A stretch of DNA of 64,000 bases, from assembly GCA_010015805.1 (NCBI GenBank), contig ML978135.1, positions 434,001 to 498,000 on the forward strand. The letters are read 5' to 3'. Made by a program: the position numbers and the translations under genes. Positions 11,163 through 21,614 of the stretch are shown here, one piece after another (the stretch's first letter is position 1; every line of letters starts with the position of its first letter). Under the pieces are notes generated by a model. The model was not told the DNA's origin, searched no databases, and saw only the letters and a program-made list of their open reading frames with translations. This DNA is from Rhizodiscina lignyota. Lineage: Eukaryota > Ascomycota > Dothideomycetes > Aulographales > Rhizodiscinaceae.

Positions 11163-11400
11163 GGCGTTGAATGCTTCCTCCGTCGTTCCTTCCTTCCGAA
11201 GTCGAGCGCGCACGATGGACGACAACCCTCAACTTCAAATTCGCCTCAACTTCAACTTCGCCCACTTCATCCACCATATCCTGGTTCATCATCGATTCAT
11301 CGATGTATCGTCACGTCGCCCATTAATTCACGCGTTGAATTCTCCTTCCATCATTTCTCCCTTCCAAAGTCGAGCGCGTGCGGTGGACGACGACCCCCCT
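11163..11400 (+). repeat. Diverged direct duplication, about 66-bp units 169 bp apart
   Basis: The stretch 11163-11228 (starts GCGTTGAATGCTTCC) recurs at 11332-11400 (starts GCGTTGAATTCTCC). Both contain an AGTCGAGCGCG core followed by GGACGAC. Both copies lie in one open frame beginning at 11152 and read ALN..S..S followed by SRAR..D-D. The duplication precedes the start of the acidic ORF and may be part of its leader or an upstream coding exon. Confidence 0.6.
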
Positions 11401-11453
11401 CCTCAACCCTCGCCCGGTTCATCTCAAATTCCTGCTTTATTTCTAGTAAAGCT

Positions 11454-12803
11454 ATGGAAGCCAGCACAGAAGATGAGTTTCACAATCTCGATGAGGCACG
11501 ATCCGATGGAGAGTTTGACGAATCCGATCTTGAATCACTGCTAGACGACTTCGAACCGGCCGAGGAAGACTCTGAAGAATGTGACATTCTATCAGATGAC
11601 AGTTCGGATGACCTTGACGAGGAGTATGACTTTCTACGCCTCATCGACGCGGCAGATGAGTACGATGAGCAGGAAGAGGATAACGAGCAGGAAGAGGACA
11701 ATGAGCAGGATGAGGATTATGAGCCGGGTGAACATCAAGATGAGGAAGAAGAGGATGATGAACAGCATGAGGATCTCGAAGATGAAGAGTATGACGAGCA
11801 GAACATGTACACAGGTGATGGCTACGACAATCTTCAGTCTCATGGCTACGGCAATCAGTCTCATGGCTACGGCAATCCTCAATCTGGCCCTCTGTCTGCT
11901 ACTCAATCTGTCCCTCTGTCCGGCACTCAATCCGTCCCTCTGTCTGGCAATCCTGAGTCTGTCCCTCTGTCCGGCAATCCTCAGCCTGATGGCTACGGCA
12001 GTGCTCAGTCTGTTCCTCTACCCGGTATATTTGACGGCTTACTTCAAGGGCTCCAAAAGCACATGACCGCGATTGCTGTTCAGGCTGGCTACGCGAATGC
12101 TCCAATCAGGGACATCGTAAAGCCGTACGTCCCAGAAGGCTGTACCGTCTTGCACATCCTGACCGTATCGGCCAAATTCCCAAGCCGTAAACGGCAGCAG
12201 TGGAATAACGCATTCCAGCCCTCTATCCTTAATGACCCGGCGTACTCGATTCAGCGCGCCCTCTTTCCAGTCTTCCCTGAAATCGAGAAGGACGGCTGTC
12301 AAGGCGTGATGGACTATTGCCTGATGAAGTTGCCGCATCTTACTAAGGGTGGAAGGCGCATCTATGGTGACGCAGACTATCGCAATTCGCCGTACGTCCC
12401 GGCTTGGGACTATTGGCGTCAGCTGTTCCTTCAACTGGCTATTCAGAGGGGCGTACGCCACCTCATCACTTACGGCATTCCAGCTGGCAAAGGAATGAGA
12501 CGGTAGTTGCGGAACAACCCACAGTATCAGGGTCTGATCACTATGGACTGTGTCAATCACCTGGAGTTCATTGGCTTGCACGTCCCTCCTCCGAAGTTCT
12601 TTGAGAATATCGACAGGCTCAATGAGATCGGCGAGAAACTCGGCATTCAAGTCAACACTGGCTGCCTCATGAAACCCAATCGTGAAGAGAAAATCCCAAT
12701 GTACAACTTGCAGCCTACCCTCAAGAATCCATCGTCGCTGCAGCCGAAACGTCTCTTGAACCCAGTCGAGAAGAAGCCCAACCAGTCTGCTTACCGTAAG
12801 TAG
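11454..12803 (+). pseudogene. Acidic repeat-containing protein gene interrupted by an in-frame TAG
   Basis: The frame runs 350 codons from ATG at 11454 to TAG at 12504-12506, then stays open in the same frame for another 98 codons to 12803. The N-terminal 120 residues are extremely acidic (EQEEDNEQEEDNEQDED). Short Gly/Ser/Pro repeats follow: two SHGYGN and several SVPLSG units (about residues 125-190). The C-terminal part, which crosses the stop, looks globular, for example HMTAIAVQAGYANAPIRDIV and MDCVNHLEFIGLHVPP. I do not recognise a family. Coding character on both sides of the stop suggests a recent nonsense mutation, a sequencing error or, less likely, readthrough. An upstream exon at 11152-11453 is possible. 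Confidence 0.5.
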
Positions 12804-13967
12804 TATTACTCTCGTAATTACACTAGAATCCTTACCTATAACTAATAATAGTACTATAACTATAAAGACAATACTAACTTTAAAGCGAGGTTAAGAGCTA
12901 ATAGCTAAGCGTATAGAAAGAGAAGAAAAAGAACGATCCGGTTTTTATTGCGAAGGCTAAGGAATACCAATTACGGCGACGCGAGTCCCGTAAAAAACGA
13001 TGCGGCCACAGGGACTCGGAACTGTCACGTGGTCGAGCGCCCTACGTCTGACAGTTAACGATTGCAGGACGTGAAGAGAGGCTACGCCTATGAAGTCGAG
13101 GTGACCGACAGCGCTCACCCTACGACTGGTTAAGCTCTCATTCGAGATAATCTGGAGCCTCAACATGGTTTGAGGACTTAATGACTTGCACGTCGGGGGG
13201 TCAAAGCTAACAATCTTCGTTGCATGTCGTCGCGAAAAAGTAAGCATATCTATACGGCTGAATCCCTATCCCACTTCGGGGACCACCAGTCGAGCTTACT
13301 CTTAAGTAAAACCGGGGTTCTAACAGCTATTTGGACACTCATTGTGCTTTAAGCATATTCGGTCAACTCTGCTAAGAAGTTGCAGCCCTCTCCGCTGCGA
13401 GAAGGCATGCATGTCCGTCCCGGAAAACCGACTGTCTACAATGGCGCGAACATCGGTTGAAATTAAGCTTCATTAATTAGTCCTGCAAACCTCACGCACT
13501 ACTTGTCATTTTTGGATAGTTCTTCCAAATCATTGCTCAAACGAGGGCAATTTATGGCTCAAGAAATTCATTACTTTTTTTCTTAGTCAGACAGCATTGA
13601 ACCAATTCGGCTTCCCATCCCTGCTCAAATCTCTCTTCTCATCCCAATTCGTTACATTGAAGTGGCTTTGACGGTCGGCCGACGGTTGCCACTATACTCG
13701 TTAAAGGGGAATGGCTAATGTAATCAGACTGTCGAATCAATTTGAAGCATCGCTACCGAACTCTCCTGTGTGGTACAATGGCAACATCCGCATTTCAGTG
13801 CCATAGCTCAGACACAATCTATTTCAAGATAATTTCTGGCTCCATGCGAAAGATGCATGCGCCCAGAAATATAAGACATGACAGAGTTTGCTCCCCAAAG
13901 AAACCAGATCAACAAGAAATTCATTCCCAGAGACTTCTCAGACAAAGTCAATCCATACTCCATTACA
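12804..13967. other. Non-coding accessory DNA with a TpA-rich tract
   Basis: 12804-12940 is very rich in TA dinucleotides, as expected of DNA hit by repeat-induced point mutation. The rest holds only short shadow frames and no recognisable gene. Confidence 0.4.
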
Positions 13968-14587
13968 ATGCATATCCAAGCGGTGTTTACTCTACTCACG
14001 CTCGCCTCCGTCTCCGTGGCTCTGCCACTCCCTTCGGAAAGTAAGTAGTTGCTACCCAAAAATGGACACAGGGCAGCTAATCCTTTGAAGGTGATATCGC
14101 TCCCATTGTAGACAAGAGTATTGCCGCCAGGCTGAATATTCCCTTCCTGGAATTCGCCACAACAAATGAAAAGAGGAGAGTGTTGGGTGCTCTTATCCAC
14201 AAGAGATAATACGGTCCTCCTGGTTCGATAACCAATCCTATTGATGTCGAATCAATAGGCGATGACGACTCCACTGCTCCTGAAGGGTCGGTTGTTGATG
14301 TTGGAGAAGTTGGAGATGATGACTCGGATTCCGGCTCCGATGGCAGTGTACCTACAAATCCTCCCAATACACCTACAGCTGAGACCGGCGGTGAAAGTGG
14401 AAATGAGGGCGGTGATGAGGACGATGACGGAGACGAAGGGCCACTTTCTCCTGCAAGTCCTCATCCATTTATTGGAGGCGTTCCTGACTCGGCCTTCAGT
14501 GGCAGAGGTGGCACTGGTGGCGGTAGCGGCCCAAAGAATGTTGATAGTAATGAACCGACCGAGGGTGATAGCGAAGAGCTACACTAA
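13968..14587 (+). pseudogene. Putative secreted acidic protein with in-frame TAA
   Basis: ATG at 13968 begins a classic signal peptide (MHIQAVFTLLTLASVSVALP). Exon 1 would end at 14040 with donor GTAAGT, and an acceptor TAG at 14109-14111 restores frame. The reading then gives about 32 residues ending in a dibasic KR, hits TAA at 14207-14209, and continues open in the same frame to TAA at 14585. The second half is acidic and low in complexity, rich in Gly, Asp, Ser and Pro (NEGGDEDDDGDEG). The KR just before the stop would suit a Kex2 processing site. No homologue recognised. Alternatives are an unusual second intron that removes the stop, or a short protein ending at 14209. Confidence 0.4.
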
Positions 14588-15544
14588 TGCTTCATCAATA
14601 GATGCATTGCAGGAGTCAAGACGGCGTTGAGAGGTATCCTAAGGTTAGCCCAGACACAGAATTCCTCAGTTGGCTGGTTTCATTTTCATACAATTTTCCA
14701 ACTTGTCAGGTGCATCCATTCTCATTCCGAACTCGTATGTGTCTTCTTTTTCTAGTTCGTATTCTGGTCTAAGCATTTTGCATAGCGTGTTATCTTGTGT
14801 AAGTAAGCCGTTAAATATATCGGGTAGCTGTGGGGAGAGGTTTTAAGGAATAGAGGCGTAGATTTAAGGATTGCCGTAGTTATTATCTGCGACCTGCTCG
14901 TGGTCCTTGTCCTATTTAAGATCCTCATACTATTCAGTATTCATCGTCTTCATCCTGCTTATCTTTGTCAGGAGGTGATCAGTGCGCCCCCTTAGCCTTA
15001 GCGCTCTCCTTGTATATAAGGAGCGCAAGGGCCTGTTTTGCTTTGAAAGCAGGCTTATCTCTATTGGCATAGTAGTACGCCGAGCTGTAAGCATTTTCCC
15101 TAGATCTCCTTGCTTTATTAACCTTCCTGGTGATCTCGGATAGAGCTTGAGGAGAGCTGCACATTGGGCCTTCTATGAACAAGGCAGATAGGATGAGATC
15201 GCGAGCACAGATGTAAGACATCTCAGTCAGGAGGAAGAAGGGGAAAAGTCAAAGATCTATCCGAAAACGGAGTTCACCACTTATCGGCGCTCACGAAACC
15301 AGGTTATACGAGCATATTTCCGAATTCTGGCAACCTTTGGCGGTGTAATGCGAGCACACCTTGCACCGAGCAAGCATAATAAGGAAATAGTTCAGATCTG
15401 AGCCTCAGCTACGAGAAATAGTAACGTTACCAGCGAAGTCGAATTTCTAATTGACTATGCTCCAATATTGATACCTTTTACAGCGGCCTCAACACTGGCT
15501 TCATCACCCTTGGAGCTACGGCAAAGGGTGGACCGAAGTACATT
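14588..15544. other. Intergenic, AT-rich with a hairpin and a short minus-strand frame
   Basis: Contains a near-palindrome around 15001-15028 (GCGCTC.CCTT / AAGGAGCGC). An 80-codon minus-strand frame spans 14979-15221 (KVNKARRSRENAYSSAYYY) and is Lys/Ala/Arg-rich; I cannot assign it and treat it as unsupported. Confidence 0.35.
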
Positions 15545-16761
15545 TTACAGCATATCCGGGGTGATGACATTGCTCTTGAGACCGTCGATCAGCACATCTC
15601 TCATCGTCTGTGCACTTTTCCACCGAATGTCTACGAAGCTCTCAGGACTGTAAAACGCCGAATGACATGTCAACACCATCCGTCCCTGAAGCCAATCCTC
15701 CTTATCTCGGTACGCCTTGATCAGTGGGTGCACATTCGATTCATCAATCGGTTCCTGTGGCAGTACATCCAGGGCCGCTCCCGCTAGAATATCCTCCTTC
15801 AATGCCCTCTCTACTGCATCGAGTTGCAGCACTCCTCCGCGGGAAGTGTTAACCAGCACTGCACCACGAGGCATTAAACTAACAAGGTCCCATCCAACCA
15901 TGTCGCGGGTTTCTCTCGTGTGAGCGCAATGAAGCGTTAAAGTCGTGCTCCGGCTGAACAGTTCCTTGATGTCTCTTGTTCTTTCCACGCCGAGGGACTT
16001 ATCGTAGCCATTTGGAACGTATGGGTCGTAGAAGAGCACATGATATCCGAAAGCCTTTGCGCGCAAGGCAGCCGCCGTACCGATTCGTCCAAGGCCGAGA
16101 ATTCCAAAGGTGGCCCCTTGCAAGCGGCTCACAAGCGGTGTGTCAATAAACGACCATGGGTGGACATGGGGCTGGCGTTGCCGTTCGTGGTGTAGCAGAA
16201 TGCCACGCCGGAGTGAGAGGGCCAGACCCATGGCGTGGTCAGCGATCTCACAAGTTCCGTAGTCTGTGATTAAATGCACTGATCAGTCCTCCGCGGTCTT
16301 TGATATTAACACCGAGCAGAGTGTGCACAGCAGGAAAGCGAACCTGGTACGTTGCAGACAGTAACGTTTCGTTTTGCCAGTGCGACTCGATCGAGTTTAT
16401 CGTATCCGACACCCATTCGAACTATACTGATAGGCCAAAGACTGAGCTAAGTCGATAATGATATTCCGGTGATCGCAACTCACACTTTCAATCGTGGAAA
16501 CAACGCCAAATCTTCTTCGGTAAAACCTATCTTGAGGACCATGATGCCATCGACACGGTCTCGGACATCTTGAGGAATAGCTGACCAGGGTTTTATGATA
16601 GGAGTTCCTGCGGGATAGAGGTTTGTTGAAAGATAGTCGAGTTTATATTTGTGCGTGGGTTTGGCGTTGAAAATTTCTTGTTCGACAACATCGTCCTGCG
16701 ATTGCACGTGAGGAACCAACTTGGTAGATGGTATGAGTGAAACTAACAGAATAGAGACCAT
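15545..16761 (-). CDS. D-isomer specific 2-hydroxyacid dehydrogenase (CtBP-like)
   Basis: Three predicted exons (16761-16484, 16426-16344, 16263-15545) give 359 residues. The catalytic-domain exon contains DVRDRVDGIMVLK. The junction exons rebuild VIVRMGVGYDKLDRVALAKR and NVPDYGTCEIADHAM, both highly characteristic. The Rossmann motif is ILGLGRIGTAAA (GxGxxG). NTSRGGVL and ALDVLPQEP follow. The active-site His is in LTCHSAFYSPES; the Arg would be the one in VRMGVGYD; a Glu lies in DVLPQEP. The protein would reduce a 2-keto acid with NAD(P)H or act as a CtBP-type cofactor-sensing protein. The start is uncertain: an ATG at 16791 is in frame, and the hydrophobic first dozen residues are unusual for a cytosolic enzyme, so a further upstream exon is possible. 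Confidence 0.85.
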
Positions 16762-17282
16762 CTGCTTGAATAATTGTGTATGTTGGCACATCCAGTCCGT
16801 TTAACACCGGAGGAGCTTGTAAGTCGTCCGCGATTGGGGAATCTATGCGGTCCCCCACGGTATTCTGCATTGTTGACACTTGACGACAGGAACGACGGCA
16901 ACAACAAGACAAGCTCACAGGATTTTAGTGACTTGCCTCTCACAGACGCTTCCACAAATAGGCAGGTTGTAGGTTCTGTAGTAGATGATTTCATCCCGCC
17001 TATCGTGACCTCGGCCTTTCGGCAGACGACATCGGCGGGATGATATCCGAATTTCGTGCTCAAACCTCCCCGGATATGCATCATAACGTCAAGCGGTCCA
17101 TCGGAATTTCTTGATAGTTGTGAAACTCCATTAACTTCTAAGCTCTGACTCGGTTTTCGTTTCTCTTTGAAACTCAAATTCCCGTAGAGTGGATTTTCTC
17201 GCACGAGCGCTGCAGCATCTTTCGCAGAATCATTACGTTGCTCCGACGGAATTATCTAAGACTTGTTACTCTTTGAATTTTC
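16762..17282. other. Intergenic with one unassigned minus-strand frame
   Basis: A 153-codon minus-strand frame (17204-16743) overlaps the start of the dehydrogenase. It shows no recognised motif and no signal peptide, and I cannot tell whether it is coding. Confidence 0.3.
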
Positions 17283-19509
17283 TTACTCTGCATTTTCTCG
17301 CGTCGCTGCGATGAGTTTGCTAATACGTTTGTCTTTACGAGCCTGGGCAACGTCGTATGCAGACTGACCCATATTGTTTTCCCGCGTCAGATCATCAAGA
17401 TCCGTTACTTTCGAGAGCAAAAGTTTCACAACTTCTCTGTGCGAATTGGCTGCTGCGTTATGGAGCGCCGTGTTACCAGAAACATCGCTATTCCAAACGT
17501 CATCGACGTCCATCTTCTCCAGCAGGCATTCTACGATGTCGACAGATCCTTCTTCTGAAGCAATATGCAGAGCCGTACGTCTTTTCTCATCGGTAGTAGC
17601 AATCTGGCTTTCGTTCCCAGCATTTACCAAAGCCTCAACGATGCTTAAGGATCCGGTCAAAGTCGCCATGTGTAACGCGGTTCGTCGTGCCGGCTGACTC
17701 GTCCTTGACCAGACAGCGCGCGGCGACATTCTCTTCAGCAGCGGTCTCACAGCACCTTCACGGCCATGTTCGCAAGCCTGGTGCATTGCTGTCCAGCCGC
17801 TGATATTCTGCTGATCAATATCTTGAGGCAGCATATACTCGAGAAGTAGCTCTGTCATCAAGGGAGGCCAATTCATAACTGCCTCGTCGAGCACCGTAAA
17901 GGCGTAGCAATTCACGACGCCAAAGTCCTTGGGTCGCATCCTGGGGAGCAGCGCTCGCAGCACGCCCTCATGGCCATTGGAAAGGTGGACCGGCGTAAAT
18001 TGCCCGACGTCTTGCTGGCCGAGCTTATCTGATGTCATGCGCTGAACGTACTCCTTGACAAGTTTCTCGTCTTGCAGCTGTGAGGCAATATGAAGCGGTG
18101 TTCGCCCATTGTCATCGCGACTATTGAGATCAATGCCCTCAACTTCAGACGCAAGTGAAGAAAGATGGAATACTGCCAAAGTGTAAGTATTCGCTTGCTT
18201 GAGCATATCACTTGTGAGATTCAATGAAACGCTCACATTTCATATCTGTCACTTCTGTCGCCTTCTTAGTTCCGGTCACCTGCGCCTTTGGAATGCTAAG
18301 GAGAAGCTCCTTGGCGTATGCGGCGGCAGTTGCAGCAGCATACGGCTGCCAGCGATCATTCTTATGAGTGTCTGCGTAGTCGCATATTCCGCGAATCGCT
18401 AGGCAGGGAAATTCATCCAGGAGACCGGCCGCTTCCATTTCCACACATAGTGCATCCAGCTCCTTTCTCAACTTTTCTCTCGAACCACCATGTCTCATGA
18501 GATTGTCGCCTGATGCGATGAGGCCATAGAAAATCACCGGTCTTGCATCCGCCCTCGGTGGCCTCTTAACTTCGCCAGATGGGTCACAGCGGGCACAAGA
18601 ATCATCACTGCTATCAATGTGGTCATAGTCGAACCGGAACAGGCGATCGTTTTCGACTCCTTGATGGCCGTATTTCGTTTGCATGTTTGGAAACTTTGAT
18701 ACCATCTCCTCGAGATATTTTGGCAGTCTATCTTTTTCCATATCGTGGTCTGCCCTCAGCTTCGCCACAGCAGTGCGAAGGACGGATGGTGGCTTGTCAA
18801 GAGTTCCTGTACGAATGAATTAATTTTCGCCAACCGTTTTCCCGAATCTGTACTGAATAACGCCGCCAAAGTTCTGACCTGGGTCGCTTACAACTACATC
18901 TCCGAGTCGGATATCGTGTATCTCTTTCTCTTTCACATTAGGGATTCCAATGCTTGGGATGCCTCCTCCGATGCCAACCATAAGGCCAAACCGTATCGGT
19001 TCGAACGTTGCAAGCATCTGCTGGGCCACGGTAGCAGCAGAAACAGTTCCGGTGGAGTGAGAGGGGAGGCAAGCTACCACTACACTGTGATCACCAATGC
19101 GGCCCAAAACGTAGGTATTATTGTCGTTGCGCCTTGCCGGGAGTGGTTTATGTATGCGATCCAACATAGCTCTCGCCGCTGCCATCTCACTGGGTAGCCG
19201 CACATATCCACCCCACAGTGTACTCTTCATATCCTAATGTAGGAGCGACACTGCTCATGACAGGGTCGGTATCGTCGGTAAACGAGACGGTAACGCCAGG
19301 ATTATCAGGCAATTTGAATCGAGGTGGATCGTTTGGGTTCTCTGGCGTTTCCAGCTCGAGATCTTTGGTAGCAAAGTTGATTAGAACAAGTCCTTGCGGG
19401 CTCTTTGGACATTGGAGATGGCACTTACGTCCAAGGTAACTCTGCTGCGCTGAGGGTTTAAGAGCGCCCACTTCAGCCTTTGTTCGAGTTCTCGATCTTT
19501 TACAGCCAT
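17283..19509 (-). pseudogene. Nucleoside phosphorylase-ankyrin protein (fungal NLR-like), disrupted
   Basis: Predicted exons: 19509-19429, 19354-18238 and 18172-17283. The N-terminus (MAVKDRELEQRLKW) leads into a PNP_UDP/Pfs domain with YTVGWICA, GLMVGIGGGIP, RLGDVVVSDP and VEMEAAGL followed by AIRGICDYADTHKND. These are the motifs of phosphorylase domains that form the N-terminal effector of many fungal NLR-like proteins. The C-terminus carries about seven ankyrin repeats (GRTPLHIAS, GWTAMHQACEHGR, GNTALHNAAANS). No NACHT or NB-ARC ATPase lies between them. Two lesions are visible. One extra G at 19198/19199 shifts frame between YTVGWICA and the following LPSEM. A TAA at 18820-18822 sits in frame inside the phosphorylase domain; the 28 bp there are too short for an intron. 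The gene is therefore probably dead, unless both are sequence errors. Confidence 0.8.
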
Positions 19510-20024
19510 TTCCCAGCAAAGTTGGCAACCCGTCCCTCCCGTTCGCAGCCTCGTATGTTCAGCCTCGCGTCCACCGACAAGGGAGGTGAAGTCTCCATGG
19601 CACGTGTCCGTTCTCCGTAAACCTTAATGTTCGGAAATCGCAAGGCCAAGGCCGCATCATTGAATGACAACGATGATGAACAGGACAACAGCTAAATAGT
19701 TAGTCTCCCAGCAGGACTAGCGAAGTATTATGGTATTTTGATGTCGAAGTATTAAGATTTAAGGTGGAAAACTACACAACGGCTGTCCCGAGGCAGATCG
19801 GCATCAAACGACTCGGAGATGCCGATGCCTTCTTTCGAGCATACATTTCACTACGGCCATCATTCTTCTACAATTTTCTCACTACTATTGCTTCACAAAT
19901 ATTCGTCAAATCACCCTGGCTAATATCGTACAGTGTAGATCACTCGTTGATACTATCCACCTTTTGGTCATTTCCAGACCTACAATACTTCGCATTGGCA
20001 TGATATCAAACGCATTTATCACAC
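19510..20024. other. Intergenic
   Basis: About 500 bp between the PNP-ankyrin start and the stop of the next minus-strand gene. Nothing recognised. Confidence 0.4.
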
Positions 20025-21058
20025 TCAGAGCTTAGAGCTGTCAGACTTCCCGACATTCCTTGGCTGTACTGATAACTCATGCCACCAGGGATAAGTTCGT
20101 GGAGCATTCTCCGACAGAACATCTGCGAACTTCGGGCCGCGCTTCTCAAAGAAAGATTTCTTGAACTCAAGGTGGTCCCTATAAATTCAGTCAACATCTA
20201 ACCATTCACAGTCACAGTTCCGAGGGGTACTGACTTTCCACCGAACATATCGAAAAGCAATGGACTGTCTACCAAATGCGCTGCTTCCGCTGACCCAGCA
20301 TTCCGCCAGATGAGCTGACGGTTCAGATGGATTGCCATCGTGCTCACGTTCTCGAGGATGTCTGTTGCAACTTCAATGGCTCGTGGAAGTACGTCTTTAG
20401 GCTCCGGTACCAGCTCTGCGAAGATACCGTCGAGGACCTTGGAATCTGCTCGATATCTCTTGCCAGTCGCTAGGAGATACGTCGCGTTGCTGTAACCAAC
20501 CATCCGCGGGAGGAAGAATGAGCTGCAGGACTCCATCGTAAGACCAATTCGGGCGAAGGGGAACCCAAACTCTGATTTCACGCTCGCAATACTATACTGT
20601 TGTCAATGATTGTAGAAGTCTTTGCCAGTCACAATAGAATCTTACCGGATAGTCGCGGCCAGAGTCGAAGTCATTCCGATCCCGACGGACAACCCATTGA
20701 ATGCTACAATGATAGGCTTGCTGCAATTATACATTGCCAGCGCTACCGTACCGCCAGGGTCGCGGAGAACCCGAGTAGGTAATGTCTTCCCCCGGGTCGT
20801 GTCCATGTTCAGGTCGATTCCGGCGCTGAACGCTTTGCCGGCGCCAGTCAGGATGATGACCTTGGCCCTGTCATCTGCATCGATAGCTGTGAAGAACGCG
20901 GCAAGGTTATCGATCATGTCGGTGGTGAAGGCATTGAGCTTGTCTGGTCTGTTGAGGGTGACAATTTGCAGTGGGGTCACGCCGGATGCTGAAGATGGGT
21001 AGTTTGTGATGCGGATGTGGCTGTCTGGAGCATTGACATAAGTCGTCGGTAGGGACAT
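20025..21058 (-). CDS. Peroxisomal enoyl-CoA hydratase/isomerase family protein
   Basis: Three predicted exons (21058-20646, 20591-20235, 20178-20025) give 307 residues. Crotonase-fold signatures are VTLNRPDKLNAF (about 32-43), GAGKAFSAGIDLN (oxyanion-hole region) and NGLSVGIGMTSTLAATIR. FARIGLTMESCSSFFLPRMVG matches the fungal Delta3,Delta2-enoyl-CoA isomerase/hydratase group. The predicted protein ends in Ser-Lys-Leu, a perfect type-1 peroxisomal targeting signal, so it should act in peroxisomal fatty-acid or side-chain degradation. The glutamate of MESCSS is in the position expected of the catalytic acid, which fits hydratase or isomerase activity; the two cannot be separated here. Its neighbour is a Baeyer-Villiger-type monooxygenase on the same strand. 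Confidence 0.9.
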
Positions 21059-21614
21059 TATTAAGTATTTCTGGGCCGGATGGATAATAGTGAGTTGTCT
21101 TAATAATTTGGTCCCTAAATTTCAATAGAAGCGATTTTCAGGAGCTTCTCCGCGTATATGTGAGATGTCTTATCGTACGATACCCCGCGAGATCGAGTCC
21201 AAGGAGTTCAGTAATACAAGGAGTCTAATATCCGAAGCGTAAATATGATGAGGGTTTAGTGTTACGGACGTATACCAAGTTGAAGTGTGCACTGTCTTCA
21301 TTTAAGGAACCTCGGAAGACTATGTTTTATGATTAGTGATTATCAGTTTCCGAGACAACGAAACAATTTGAGACATCAAAACTTGTGGAGCGGCATTTTA
21401 GAGGATTCCCGCGGGTCGTGGAAGCATTCTTTATGTAGTACTTCTCCCTGGCTGCATGAGCGCTGCGCGATATGTACATGAAGCTCACGTGCTTCTCTGC
21501 ATTTGAGGAATTTGAGCAAAGCCCCTGTACCGTCATGCACTGGTAAGCAGATTGATGCCAGGAGAGAGTGAGTTTCTTTCATTCTACAAACAGACATATG
21601 TGCTAATAAACTCG
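21059..21614. other. Intergenic
   Basis: Promoter of the enoyl-CoA hydratase/isomerase gene and 3' flank of the monooxygenase gene, both minus strand. No other feature. Confidence 0.4.

Noticed and set aside
14979-15221. 80-codon minus-strand frame near a hairpin, considered as a transposon remnant
   Set aside because: No recognisable transposase or reverse-transcriptase motif and no terminal repeats.
18795-18822. Tiny intron (GTTGGC...TACAG) to remove the TAA in the PNP-ankyrin gene
   Set aside because: It would be 28 bp, below a workable size, and would delete conserved residues and change frame.
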